This document shows positions 1-8,122 of a stretch of 64,000 bases of DNA, piece after piece. The position numbers and the translations under genes were made by a program. Under the pieces are notes generated by a model. The model was not told where the DNA came from and made no database searches. It was given only the letters and a program-made list of their open reading frames with translations. Location of the stretch: assembly GCF_005222485.1 (NCBI RefSeq), contig NZ_CP029078.1, positions 7,813,501 through 7,877,500 on the forward strand. The letters are read 5' to 3'. The DNA is from Streptomyces griseoviridis. Lineage in GTDB: Bacteria; Actinomycetota; Actinomycetes; Streptomycetales; Streptomycetaceae. Within the stretch, counting starts at the first letter, position 1; every line of letters begins with the position of its first letter.

Positions 1-490
1 CCCCGGAGGCGGCGATGTACGCGGCGGGCGGCGGCGCCGGGTCGAGCGTCGTCGAGCGGACCGTGTGCAGCTCGCCCAGCTCACCCGCGCGCACGGCGGC
101 CCGCGCGGCCACGAAACCGGCGTCGAAACGGCGGTTGTAGCCGATCTGGATCGGCACCCCGCTGTCCTTGACGGCCGCGAGGACCCGCACGCCCTCGCCC
201 ATGGTCCGCGCGACGGGCTTCTCGCAGAAGACCGGGATGCCCGCCTCGACGGCGGCGACGATCAGCGCCGGGTGGGCGTCGGTCGCGGCGGCCACCACGA
301 CGCCGTCCACGCCCGCCGCGAGCACCGCCTCGGGCGAGTCCGCGACCTCGCCGCCGAACCGCTCGGCGGCGGCCTTGGCGGCGTCCGCGAACGGGTCGGC
401 GAGGACGAGCGAGTCGACGGCGTCGAGTCCGGAGAGGGTCTCGGCGTGGAAGGCGCCGATGCGGCCGAGGCCGAGGATTCCGATACGCAT
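1..490 (-). CDS. Gfo/Idh/MocA oxidoreductase, C-terminus beyond window
   Basis: NAD(P)-dependent sugar or inositol dehydrogenase of the Gfo/Idh/MocA family, expected to oxidise a polyol or sugar in the cytoplasm. The N-terminus shows the Rossmann fingerprint GLGRIG at about residues 7-12 and the family signature CEKPV near residue 90, with the start read as MRIGILGLG. Only about 163 residues are in the window; the gene runs off the left edge, so the substrate-binding domain is not visible. It lies head-to-tail with the downstream SDR and PhyH genes on the same strand, suggesting one catabolic operon. The exact substrate cannot be told; iolG-like inositol dehydrogenase is one option. Confidence 0.85.
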   Translation of the reverse strand, partial: MRIGILGLGRIGAFHAETLSGLDAVDSLVLADPFADAAKAAAERFGGEVADSPEAVLAAGVDGVVVAAATDAHPALIVAAVEAGIPVFCEKPVARTMGEGVRVLAAVKDSGVPIQIGYNRRFDAGFVAARAAVRAGELGELHTVRSTTLDPAPPPAAYIAASG

Positions 491-546
491 GGGGATGCTG
501 CTCCTTCGGTGCGGGTCGTGCGGTCGTACGTGCGGGGGAGGAAGAG

Positions 547-1323
547 TCAGTCGAGGCCGCCGAGGACGTTCTGGTCCCAGTCGATCACCGATCCGGTGAC
601 CACGCCCGAGCGGTCGGACAGCAGGAACACCACGAAGTCGGCGATCTCGTCGGGCTGCCCGAGCTTGCCCATCGGCAGCCGGGCCGCCGCCTCCTCGCGC
701 CAGTCGTCGCCCGCGCCGTGGAACGCCTTCTGCGTCGCGTCCTCGCCCTCGGTCGCCGTCCAGCCGATGTTCAGGCCGTTGACGCGGACCCGGTCGAAGC
801 GGTGGGCGTGCGCCGCGTTGCGGGTCAGGCCGATCAGACCGGCCTTCGCGGCGACGTACGGCGCGAGGAAGGACTGCCCGCCGTGCGCCGAGGACGTGAT
901 GATGTTGACGACCGTGCCGGGCGCCTTGCGCGCGACCATGTCCGCGACCGCGGCCTGCATCGCGAAGAACGGCGCCCGCAGATTGATCGCGATGTGCTGG
1001 TCGAACAGGTCGGGCGTGGTGTCGAGCAGAGTGCCCCTGGTGGTGAGACCCGCCGAGTTGACCAGGCAGTCCACCCGCCCGTACGCGGCGATCACATCAC
1101 CCACCACGGTGCCCGCCTGCCCCGCGTCCGCGAGGTCGGCGCGCACGAACATCGCCTTGCCGCCCTCCCGGGTCAGCTCGGTCACCAGCTCCTCGCCCGG
1201 CGCCGGACGGCGGCCCGACACCGCGACCACCGCGCCCTCCCGGACCGCGGCCCGCGCGATGGCGGCCCCCACGCCCTGGCTGCCGCCGTTGACGAGGACG
1301 ACCTTGTCGTCGAGAAGTCCCAT
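547..1323 (-). CDS. short-chain dehydrogenase/reductase
   Basis: Classical SDR of 258 aa, a normal family length, likely an NAD(P)-dependent sugar or hydroxy-acid oxidoreductase. Visible landmarks are the cofactor motif GGSQGVG near residue 13, NSAG near residue 89, a catalytic Ser in the ITSSAH stretch and the YVAAK catalytic Tyr/Lys near residue 155. It follows the PhyH-type oxygenase gene by 15 bp and precedes the Gfo/Idh gene on the same strand, so the three probably share a transcript. Substrate is unknown; the neighbours point to a carbohydrate or polyol. Confidence 0.85.
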   Translation of the reverse strand: MGLLDDKVVLVNGGSQGVGAAIARAAVREGAVVAVSGRRPAPGEELVTELTREGGKAMFVRADLADAGQAGTVVGDVIAAYGRVDCLVNSAGLTTRGTLLDTTPDLFDQHIAINLRAPFFAMQAAVADMVARKAPGTVVNIITSSAHGGQSFLAPYVAAKAGLIGLTRNAAHAHRFDRVRVNGLNIGWTATEGEDATQKAFHGAGDDWREEAAARLPMGKLGQPDEIADFVVFLLSDRSGVVTGSVIDWDQNVLGGLD

Positions 1324-1338
1324 GTCGTGCTGGTCCTT

Positions 1339-2505
1339 TCAGCTTTCGCGGCGCTCGGCGGCGGCCCGCAGGCCGCGCCGCAGCGTCTCGGGGGTCCACG
1401 ACTCGCGCAGCGCGCGCCGCACGATGTCCGCCTGGGACGGCGGCGCGAGGCCGTCGACCGGCGGGTCGCTGTCGAGGTTGGTGGGGAACGGGTACCCCTC
1501 CGCGCTCGCGGCGATCACGTTCTCCGCCCACCCCTGGCCTGCGCCCTCGGCGAGCCGGGCCCGCAGCACCGGGTAGACGGCGTTCACCACCGCCTCGCGG
1601 TCCACCGTCTCCATGGCCCGGCCGAACGCCGACGACACCTGGAGCAGGTTGGCCGTGCGCCGGACGTCCGCCGAGCGGTTGGTGCCCGCCGCGTGGAACA
1701 CCGCGGGGTTGAAGAACGCCGCGTCGCCCTTGGCGAGCGGGAGTTGGACGTACCGCTCCTCGAAGTACGCCTGGAACGCGGGCAGTCGCCACGCCAGATA
1801 GCCGGGCGCGAACTTCTGCGAGTGCGGAAGGTACATCGTCGGGCCGGACTCGACCGGCATGTCGCAGTGCGCCACCGCCCCCTGGAGGGTGAGCACAGGG
1901 GAGAGCCGGTGCACATGGGCCGGGTACGCGGCGGCGGCCTCGGCGGAGAGGAACCCGAGGTGGTAGTCGCGGTGCGGACTCTGCGCGGCGCCGCCCGGGT
2001 TGACGACGTTGACCTGCGAGGTGACCTGGTAGCCGGGGCCGAGCCAGGCCGAGGAGACCAGTGCCAGCAGGTCGTTGGCGTAGTAGTCGGCGAACGCCTG
2101 AGGGTCGTGCAGCGCCGCCTTCTCCAGCGCGTTCCACACCCGGTCGTTGGCGCCGGGCTTCGCGAAGTGGTCGCCCGCGCCCGTGCCCGAGGCCCGCTGC
2201 TCGGCGATCAGCGCGGCGAAGACGTCGCCGAGCCGGTCGACGACCTCCGGGTCGGGGAAGGCGCCTTCGAGGACCACGATCCCGGGGCCCTCGGCGAAGG
2301 CGCGGACCAGCTCGGCCCTGACGGCGTCCTGGTCGCCGGCCGCGCGCAGCCCGGCGCTGTCGTAGACCAGGACGCCCCGCTCGACCGAGGACGCGTACGG
2401 GTAGTCCGCGAGATCGGTGTCCCGCTCGACCAGCTCGCGGAAGGCGGCGAGGTCGCAGTCCCGCTCGGACAGGCGGGCGCGGTGCGGTACGGACGTGAAG
2501 GACAT
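1339..2505 (-). CDS. phytanoyl-CoA dioxygenase (PhyH) family protein
   Basis: Non-haem iron oxygenase-like protein of 388 aa. The segment SPHRDYHLGF carries the HxD iron-binding pair of the PhyH family and a distal His lies in the VFHAAGTNRS segment, so the Fe(II)/2-oxoglutarate centre looks intact. The start was placed at MSFTSVPH rather than an ATG 30 bp upstream, because GAAGGGA sits at ribosome-binding distance. It is divergent from a LacI regulator, with a 12-bp perfect palindrome between them. The natural substrate is not evident; many actinobacterial PhyH proteins act in catabolic gene sets. Confidence 0.75.
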   Translation of the reverse strand: MSFTSVPHRARLSERDCDLAAFRELVERDTDLADYPYASSVERGVLVYDSAGLRAAGDQDAVRAELVRAFAEGPGIVVLEGAFPDPEVVDRLGDVFAALIAEQRASGTGAGDHFAKPGANDRVWNALEKAALHDPQAFADYYANDLLALVSSAWLGPGYQVTSQVNVVNPGGAAQSPHRDYHLGFLSAEAAAAYPAHVHRLSPVLTLQGAVAHCDMPVESGPTMYLPHSQKFAPGYLAWRLPAFQAYFEERYVQLPLAKGDAAFFNPAVFHAAGTNRSADVRRTANLLQVSSAFGRAMETVDREAVVNAVYPVLRARLAEGAGQGWAENVIAASAEGYPFPTNLDSDPPVDGLAPPSQADIVRRALRESWTPETLRRGLRAAAERRES

Positions 2506-2571
2506 CGTCGTCCCTTCGGGGGAGTGGGGTCGCACGGCCGTCGGTGACAGAACCGGGCCGCGCTGTCATTG

Positions 2572-2583
2572 TTGTCATGACAA
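2572..2583. promoter_or_regulatory. palindromic operator between PhyH and LacI genes
   Basis: Perfect 12-bp palindrome TTGTCATGACAA in the 131-bp divergent intergenic region. Its place between a LacI regulator and a catabolic operon fits an operator, probably for that regulator. Inference only. Confidence 0.5.
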
Positions 2584-2636
2584 AGCCCTCGAACAACTGG
2601 CAGCGGGCCATCAAAAACCCCTCAAGGAGCCGACCC

Positions 2637-3668
2637 ATGGGCCACCCCTTCCCGATCCGGGAGATCGCCCGCCAGGCGGGGCTGAGCGAGGCCACCGTGG
2701 ACCGGGTCCTGAACGCCAGGGGAGGGGTCCGCGAGAGCACCGAGCGTGAGGTCAGGCAGGCCATCGCCGATCTGGACCGGCAGCGCGCCCAGGTCCGCCT
2801 GGTCGGCCGCGCCTTCATGATCGACATAGTCATGCAGACACCGGAACGGTTCTCCACCGCCGTCCGGGCCGCCCTGGAGGCCGAGCTGCCCGCCCTGCAC
2901 CCGGCCGTGGTCCGCTCCCGCTTCCACTTCAGGGAGACCGGTCCGGTCGCCGAGCTGACCCGCACCCTGGACCGGACGGCGCGGCGCGGCTCCCAGGGCG
3001 TCATCCTCAAGGCGCCCGACGTCCCCGAGATCACCGACGCGGTCGGCCGCCTCGCCGACGCGGGCATCCCCGTCGTCACCCTGGTGACCGACCTGCCCGC
3101 CACCGCCCGCCTCGCCTACGTCGGCAGCGACAACCGGGCCGCGGGCGCGACCGCCGCCTACCTCATGGGCCAGTGGCTCGGCGACCGCCCTGGCAACGTC
3201 CTCACCAGCCTCAGCAGCGGCTTCTTCCGCAACGAGGAGGAGCGCGAGATGGGCTTCCGCGCCGCCATGCGGGCCCGCCACCCGCACCGCGCCCTGGTCG
3301 AGATCGCCGGCGGCCAGGGCCTGGACGCCACCCAGTACGACCTGGTCAGGGCGGCCCTGGAACGCGACCCCGAGATCCGGGCCGTCTACTCCATGGGCGG
3401 CGGCAACATCGCCACCCTGCGCGCCTTCGCCGACCTCGGCCGCGCCTGCGCGGTGTTCGTCGCCCACGACCTCGACCACGACAACACCCGCCTGCTGCGC
3501 GAGCACCGGCTCTCCGCCGTGCTCCACCACGACCTGCGCCAGGACATGCGGGAGGCCTGCCAGGTCGTGATGCGCGCGCACGGCGCGCTGCCGCCCGCAG
3601 GACCCACCCTGCCGTCCGCGATCCAGGTCGTCACCCCCTACAACATGCCCCCGCAGACGACGGGTTGA
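2637..3668 (+). CDS. LacI-family transcriptional regulator
   Basis: DNA-binding repressor of 343 aa. The N-terminal helix-turn-helix reads IREIARQAGLSEATVDRVLN, followed by a periplasmic-binding-protein-like effector domain. The start MGHPFPIRE is preferred over an in-frame ATG about 90 bp upstream because AAGGAG lies just before it and the HTH then begins within 10 residues, as is usual. The HTH has TVDRVLN where most members have TVSRVLN. It is divergent from the PhyH/SDR/Gfo-Idh operon, its probable target, and a small hydrolase gene follows 9 bp downstream. Confidence 0.9.
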   Translation: MGHPFPIREIARQAGLSEATVDRVLNARGGVRESTEREVRQAIADLDRQRAQVRLVGRAFMIDIVMQTPERFSTAVRAALEAELPALHPAVVRSRFHFRETGPVAELTRTLDRTARRGSQGVILKAPDVPEITDAVGRLADAGIPVVTLVTDLPATARLAYVGSDNRAAGATAAYLMGQWLGDRPGNVLTSLSSGFFRNEEEREMGFRAAMRARHPHRALVEIAGGQGLDATQYDLVRAALERDPEIRAVYSMGGGNIATLRAFADLGRACAVFVAHDLDHDNTRLLREHRLSAVLHHDLRQDMREACQVVMRAHGALPPAGPTLPSAIQVVTPYNMPPQTTG

Positions 3669-3677
3669 GGAGCCGCG

Positions 3678-4292
3678 ATGCCGAGGACCGAGCACCTTCA
3701 GATCGCGGGCGTCCCGATGCGCGCCGAGCTGACACCCGGCGGCCCGGTGGGCGTGCTCGCCCTGCACGCGAGCAACGAGGGCGGCACCGCCGAACTGGCC
3801 CGGATCGTCGCGGAGTCGACCGGCGCGACCTGCCTGGTCTTCACCCAGCCAGGTACCAGTCCGGTCCATGTCCCGTCCCCCGAGATGGCGGTGGCGCACT
3901 GCGCGGCGCTGCGGGAGTTCCTGGCCCGCGTCGAGATCACCGTCTCGCTCCACGGCCATCTGCGCCGGACCGCGCCCCGCTCCCTCTTCCTCGGCGGCGC
4001 CAACCGCCAGGCCGCACACCGGCTCGCCACCGGACTCGGCGTGCTGCGACCGGAGTTCGACCCGGTCACCGACCTCGACGCGATCCCGAGGGCGCTGCGC
4101 GGACTGCACCCCCGCAACCCGGTGAACCTGGCCCGCGACGGCGGGGTCCAGGTCGAACTCCCGCTCGCCGCCCGCACCGTGACCCCCCACGACCAGGACA
4201 CCCCCGACACCCCGCCGGCCGCCGTCGCCGACGCCCTGGTGACGGGCGTGCGGCTGCTCACCGGACGCGCCCTCACCCCTCCTCGACGGTGA
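3678..4292 (+). CDS. poly-gamma-glutamate-hydrolase-like protein
   Basis: 204-aa protein resembling the phage poly-gamma-glutamate hydrolase family (zinc peptidase-like fold). It has an early HASNEGGT segment, an acidic stretch, and SLHGHLRR near residue 95, similar in placement to metal-binding and substrate-binding residues of that family. No signal peptide is seen, so it probably acts in the cytoplasm. It follows the LacI gene by 9 bp and overlaps the convergent Gfo/Idh gene by 20 bp. Family assignment is by remembered motif resemblance only and the substrate in this cluster is unclear. Confidence 0.5.
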   Translation: MPRTEHLQIAGVPMRAELTPGGPVGVLALHASNEGGTAELARIVAESTGATCLVFTQPGTSPVHVPSPEMAVAHCAALREFLARVEITVSLHGHLRRTAPRSLFLGGANRQAAHRLATGLGVLRPEFDPVTDLDAIPRALRGLHPRNPVNLARDGGVQVELPLAARTVTPHDQDTPDTPPAAVADALVTGVRLLTGRALTPPRR

Positions 4293-5433
4293 CCCACGCG
4301 CCGGCGGCCGCCGAGCGGATCATCGCGTCCACCACGGCCGCGCTGCGCACCGCGTCCCGGAGCGAGGCGCCGACGGACCTCTTCTCGGCGATCGAGCGCA
4401 GGAACCGGTACGCCTCGATCACCTTGAGGTCGTCGTAGCCCATGGCGTTCGCCGCGCCCGGCTGGAACGCCCCGAACTCGCCGTCGGCCGGGCCGACATA
4501 CACCGTGCTGACCGGCTGGTCCTGGTAGTCGGTGCCGACACTGACCGCCAACTCGTTCATCCTGCGGAAGTCCCAGGACACCGAGCCCTCGGTGCCGTGC
4601 ACCTCGAAGCCGTAGTTGTTCTGCTCGCCGACCGAGACCCGGCACGCCTCTAGCACCCCGCGGGCACCGGAGGCGAAGCGCAGCAGACAGCTGACGTAGT
4701 CCTCGTTCTCGACCGGGCCGAACTCCCCGCCCGAGGCCCGGCTGTGACCGGCCGTCGCGCCGGTCGGGCGGGCCCGCTCGGGCACGAACACCGCGGTGTC
4801 GGCGGTGACGGACGTGATGTCCCCCAGCAGATGGCGGGCGAGGTCGGCGCCGTGCGAGGCGAGGTCGCCCAGCACCCCGCTGCCGCCGCGCTCCCGCTCG
4901 AACCGCCAGCTCAGCGCCCCCTCGGGATGCGCCGCGTAGTCGCTGAACAGCCGGACCCTGACATGGGTGACGGTCCCGATCCCACCGCCCGCGATCAGCT
5001 CGCGGGCCCGCTCGACGGCAGGCGCGTTGCGGTAGTTGAAGCCGACCGCGCCGCGCACTCCGGCGCGGGCGACCGCGCCCGCCACCGCCCGCGCGTCCGC
5101 CAGGTCGAGGCCCACCGGCTTCTCGATCCACAGGTGCTTGCCCGCCTCGGCGACGGCCACCCCGATCTCGCGGTGCAGGAAGTTCGGGGCGGTGACGCTG
5201 ACCGCGTCCACCGCCGGGTCGTCCAGCACCGCACGCCACTCCCGGGTCGCCGTCGCGAACCCGTACCGCTCGGCGGCCTCCTCGGCACGTCCCGGCACCT
5301 CGTCGGCGACCGCCACCAGCTCGGGGCGGAGGCCGAGGAGCGGATAGTGGTGTGGGAGCCTGGCGTAGGCCTGGGTGTGCACCCGGCCCATCCAGCCGAA
5401 CCCGATGACGGCGACACCCAGCGAATCCACCAT
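4273..5433 (-). CDS. Gfo/Idh/MocA family oxidoreductase
   Basis: 386-aa NAD(P)-dependent dehydrogenase. The Rossmann motif GFGWMG is at about residue 11, EKPVGLDLADAR carries the family EKP signature near residue 105, and the C-terminal sheet domain is complete. MVDSLGV is chosen as the start because GAAGGG precedes it; the longer reading adds 14 residues without a ribosome-binding site. The promoter region it shares with the divergent LacI gene holds two near-identical palindromes, so it is probably controlled by that repressor. Substrate is probably a sugar or cyclitol. Confidence 0.88.
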   Translation of the reverse strand: MVDSLGVAVIGFGWMGRVHTQAYARLPHHYPLLGLRPELVAVADEVPGRAEEAAERYGFATATREWRAVLDDPAVDAVSVTAPNFLHREIGVAVAEAGKHLWIEKPVGLDLADARAVAGAVARAGVRGAVGFNYRNAPAVERARELIAGGGIGTVTHVRVRLFSDYAAHPEGALSWRFERERGGSGVLGDLASHGADLARHLLGDITSVTADTAVFVPERARPTGATAGHSRASGGEFGPVENEDYVSCLLRFASGARGVLEACRVSVGEQNNYGFEVHGTEGSVSWDFRRMNELAVSVGTDYQDQPVSTVYVGPADGEFGAFQPGAANAMGYDDLKVIEAYRFLRSIAEKRSVGASLRDAVRSAAVVDAMIRSAAAGAWVTVEEG

Positions 5434-5446
5434 GACAGCCCTTCGT

Positions 5447-5458
5447 TGGACCGGTCCA
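5447..5458. promoter_or_regulatory. LacI-type operator copy 1
   Basis: Perfect palindrome TGGACCGGTCCA 14 bp upstream of the Gfo/Idh start codon. It matches 11 of 12 bases of a second copy next to the divergent LacI gene. Likely the repressor's own operator. Confidence 0.65.
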
Positions 5459-5538
5459 TAACCTGTCCCGGCCACCCTGGGCGCACGCTCGCCCTGCTGT
5501 CAAGCCTTTCCGGACCGTTTGACAGGGCCACCGCATCC

Positions 5539-5552
5539 ATGGAACGGTCCAT
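5539..5552. promoter_or_regulatory. LacI-type operator copy 2
   Basis: ATGGAACGGTCCAT, a palindrome broken only at the centre, ends 2 bp before the LacI start codon. Together with the copy at the Gfo/Idh side it suggests autoregulation plus repression of the divergent gene, possibly through a DNA loop of about 92 bp. Confidence 0.65.
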
Positions 5553-5554
5553 CC

Positions 5555-6568
5555 ATGAGAGCGCCAACGATCCGTGACGTGGCCGAGTCGGCCGGCGTCT
5601 CCAAGTCGCTCGTCTCCCTCGTGCTGCGCGGCTCCGACCAGGTGCGCCCCGAGAAGCGGGACGCCGTGCTGCGGGCCGTGCGCGAGCTGGGCTACCGGCC
5701 GAACGCCGCCGCCCGCAGCCTCAGCGAACAGCGCACCCGCACGGTCGGCGTCCTCCTCAACGACCTGCGCAACCCCTGGTTCGTCGACCTGCTCGACGGC
5801 CTGAACTCGCTGCTCCACGAGAACGGCCTGCACATGCTGCTGGCCGACGCCCGCCTCAACCGCCGCACCGGACAGGACCTCACGGGCCCCTTCCTCGACC
5901 AGCGCGCCGACGGCCTGGTGGTCATCGGCACGCTGCCCGACCCGGCCGCCCTCGACGCCGTCGCCGCCCGCATCCCGGTCGTCGTGGCCGGCGCCCACGA
6001 CCCGGTGCCCGACGGCGTCGACGTCGTCGCGGGGGACGACGAGCGCGGCGCCAGGATCGCCACCGAGCACCTCGTCGGGCTCGGGCACCGGCGGATCGCG
6101 CACATCGCGGGGTACGGCGCGGTCGGCGCGCTGCGCGGGCGCGGCTTCGAGGAGACGACCCGGGCGCACGGGATCGCGGGGCAGTGCCCGGTCGAGCCGA
6201 GCGACATGACCGAGGAGGGCGGCTACCGCACCACCGTCCGGCTGCTCAGCCGCCCCGACCGGCCCACCGCCCTGTTCGCCGCCAACGACATCGCGTCGAT
6301 CGGCGCGGTCTCCGCCGTCGAGGAACTCGGCCTGCGCGTCCCGCACGACGTGTCCGTCGTCGGCTACGACAACACCAGCATCTCCCGGCTCCGGCACGTC
6401 TGGCTGACCACCGTGGACAGCGCGGGCCACGAGATCGGCCGCCGCGCGGCCCGCTGCCTGCTCGACCGGATCGAGCACGCGGGCGGGCCGGGCGCACCCG
6501 GGCAGCGCCAGCTGACCGTGCCGTCGCTCCAGGTCAGAGGGACCACCGCGGCGCCGCTCACAGATTGA
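5555..6568 (+). CDS. LacI-family transcriptional regulator
   Basis: 337-aa LacI repressor. The HTH TIRDVAESAGVSKSLVS starts at residue 5, followed by the hinge and a complete sugar-binding domain ending with LQVRGTTAAPL. The start MRAPTIRD is used because the longer ATG reading would put extra residues before the HTH and would place the operator inside coding sequence. It is divergent from a Gfo/Idh dehydrogenase and overlaps the convergent cupin gene by 11 bp. Two TGGAMCGGTCCA palindromes upstream are its likely binding sites. Confidence 0.92.
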   Translation: MRAPTIRDVAESAGVSKSLVSLVLRGSDQVRPEKRDAVLRAVRELGYRPNAAARSLSEQRTRTVGVLLNDLRNPWFVDLLDGLNSLLHENGLHMLLADARLNRRTGQDLTGPFLDQRADGLVVIGTLPDPAALDAVAARIPVVVAGAHDPVPDGVDVVAGDDERGARIATEHLVGLGHRRIAHIAGYGAVGALRGRGFEETTRAHGIAGQCPVEPSDMTEEGGYRTTVRLLSRPDRPTALFAANDIASIGAVSAVEELGLRVPHDVSVVGYDNTSISRLRHVWLTTVDSAGHEIGRRAARCLLDRIEHAGGPGAPGQRQLTVPSLQVRGTTAAPLTD

Positions 6569-6902
6569 TCGCGTACACCTTCCGCAACGTCTCGTGGACC
6601 GTCCAGGTGGTCCGCTCGCCCTCCCGCAGCACGGCCAGGTCGCCGGGGCCCACGGTGAGCGTCCGGCCGCCCTCGACCTCGATCGTCGCCGACCCGCTGA
6701 CCACCACGAACAGCTCGTCCGCCTCCGTGTCGGTGACCACGCCGGGCGTGATCTGCCAGATTCCGCGCATCTGCCGGCCGTCGTCCGACTCCCACACCAC
6801 CTTGCCGGTGACCTCGGGCGTCCCGGAGACGATCTGCGCGGGGTCGAGCGGCTCGGGTTCGAGGACGGCGTCGGGAACGTGGAGAGCGAAACTGTGCGTC
6901 AT
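6558..6902 (-). CDS. cupin domain protein (DUF861-like)
   Basis: 114-aa single-domain cupin. The GRQMRGIWQITPG segment, the VVVSGSATIEVEGG strand and TVGPGDLAVLREGERTTWTVHE match the compact cupin_3 (DUF861) pattern, in which a Trp-rich region often replaces part of the metal site. Such proteins often bind small polar ligands or serve as isomerases. It lies convergent to the LacI gene with an 11-bp overlap, and its upstream side faces the 36-bp repeat array. Specific function unknown. Confidence 0.8.
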   Translation of the reverse strand: MTHSFALHVPDAVLEPEPLDPAQIVSGTPEVTGKVVWESDDGRQMRGIWQITPGVVTDTEADELFVVVSGSATIEVEGGRTLTVGPGDLAVLREGERTTWTVHETLRKVYAINL

Positions 6903-7017
6903 GGGGGGACCCTAACGAGCGCCTTCCCCGGCCGGGGACGGACAGAGTGTGCGGGCAAGCCGGGCACGGGCGGACACTCCGTCGCCCCGGACACTGCGTC
7001 GCCCCGGCGGGACGACG

Positions 7018-7485
7018 GGCATCCGGCTGTCCGGTTTGCTCGGCGGTCCGTCCGGCGTCCGGCTGTCCGGTTCGCTCGGGGGTCCGCCCGGCATTCGGCT
7101 GTCCGGTTCGCTCGGAGGTTCGTCCGGCGTCCGGTTGATCGGTCAGCTCGGCGGGACGACGGGCGTCCGGCTGTCCGGTTCGCTCGGGGGTCCGCCCGGC
7201 ATTCGGCTGTCCGGTTCGCTCGGGGGTCCGCCCGGCATTCGGCTGTCCGGTTCGCTCGGGGGTCCGTCCGGCGTCCGGCTGTCCGGTTCGCTCGGCGGGA
7301 CGACGGGCATTCGGCTGTCCGGTTCGCTCGGAGGTCCGTCCGGCGTCCGGTTGATCGGTTCGCTCGGCGGGACGACGGGCATCCGGCTGTCCGGTTCGCT
7401 CGGAGGTCCGTCCGGCGTCCGGCTGTCCGGTCCTCGCTGCGGGACGCCCGGCGTCCGGCCGTCCGACGCGCCGGCGGTCCGCCCG
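7018..7485. repeat. 36-bp tandem repeat array, 13 units
   Basis: Thirteen head-to-tail units of exactly 36 bp fill most of the 6903-7519 intergenic region. Eleven are well conserved and the last two degenerate. Units share CGGCTGTCCGGTTCGCTCGG and alternate between endings such as GGGTCCGCCC and CGGGACGACG. There are no unique spacers, so this is not a CRISPR array. Because 36 is a multiple of three, long reading frames stay open on both strands (for example a GVRLSGSLGGPP-type 12-residue repeat), but no ribosome-binding site or family supports a protein. Confidence 0.9.
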
Positions 7486-7519
7486 CCCGGCCGAGTCGCG
7501 CGCCGGCCTGCCGCGGGCG

Positions 7520-8044
7520 ATGGTGGTGGACATGGCGGACTCCTCGGCGGCCGTCACCGAGCCGCGTCGCAACGACACCCGCGAGACCGTCCTGTTCGGC
7601 GGTGTGTACGGCTCCGTGCTGGCCTGTTCCATGGTCGCCGCCCTCACCCAGTACGGGCACGCCTCGCGCGGCAGCCGGCGCTACGACGCGGCCTGGCTGC
7701 TGGTCACCGCGTTCGCCTCCGCCCTCGCCCACGGGTACGCCCACTACATCGCCGAACGCGCCCCGCACCGCAGGGGCGACACACTGCGCGCGCTCGCCGC
7801 CGAGTGGCCGCTGATCACCGCCGTGCTGCCGACGGTGCTGATCCTGGCCGGCGCCGGCTGGGGCTGGTGGCCGCCCGCCGGGGTGGAGTACGCGGCGTTC
7901 GCGCTGAACATCGCGCTGCTGTTCGCCCTCGGCCTGGTCACCGCCCGCTGGTCGCGGCGGCCCTGGACGGTCGCCGTCGGCATCGGCGCGGCCGACGCGC
8001 TGCTCGGCGTGGTCGTCGTGGTGGCCAACGCGATCATCAAATAA
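7520..8044 (+). CDS. integral membrane protein
   Basis: 174-aa membrane protein with about four hydrophobic segments (around GSVLACSMVAAL, WLLVTAFASALAHGYAHYI, VLPTVLILAGAGWGWW and VVVVVANAIIK). A His-containing ALAHGYAHYIAERAP stretch follows the second segment. The start could also be the ATG 12 bp downstream (MADSSAAV), which has a GGTGG stretch before it. The gene lies between the repeat array and the hydroxyquinol genes without an obvious operon link, 78 bp before the dioxygenase. No function can be given. Confidence 0.7.
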   Translation: MVVDMADSSAAVTEPRRNDTRETVLFGGVYGSVLACSMVAALTQYGHASRGSRRYDAAWLLVTAFASALAHGYAHYIAERAPHRRGDTLRALAAEWPLITAVLPTVLILAGAGWGWWPPAGVEYAAFALNIALLFALGLVTARWSRRPWTVAVGIGAADALLGVVVVVANAIIK

Positions 8045-8122
8045 GGCGCGTCCGCCCCCGCCCGGCTCCCGCGGGCGGGATGCTGGTCCCCGCGAGCAAC
8101 ACCCCCTGGGAGGAGTTCCGGC

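Noticed and set aside
718..2547. 609-codon + strand frame
   Set aside because: Antisense shadow of the SDR and PhyH genes, with Arg/Gly/Val-rich composition typical of high-GC opposite frames.
7018..7485. CRISPR array
   Set aside because: Units of 36 bp follow directly on each other with no unique spacers and no cas genes nearby.
6364..7647. 427-codon minus-strand frame with TGQPDAGRTSER-type 12-residue repeats
   Set aside because: It is the complement of the tandem repeat plus shadows of the LacI, cupin and membrane-protein genes, without ribosome-binding site or family match.
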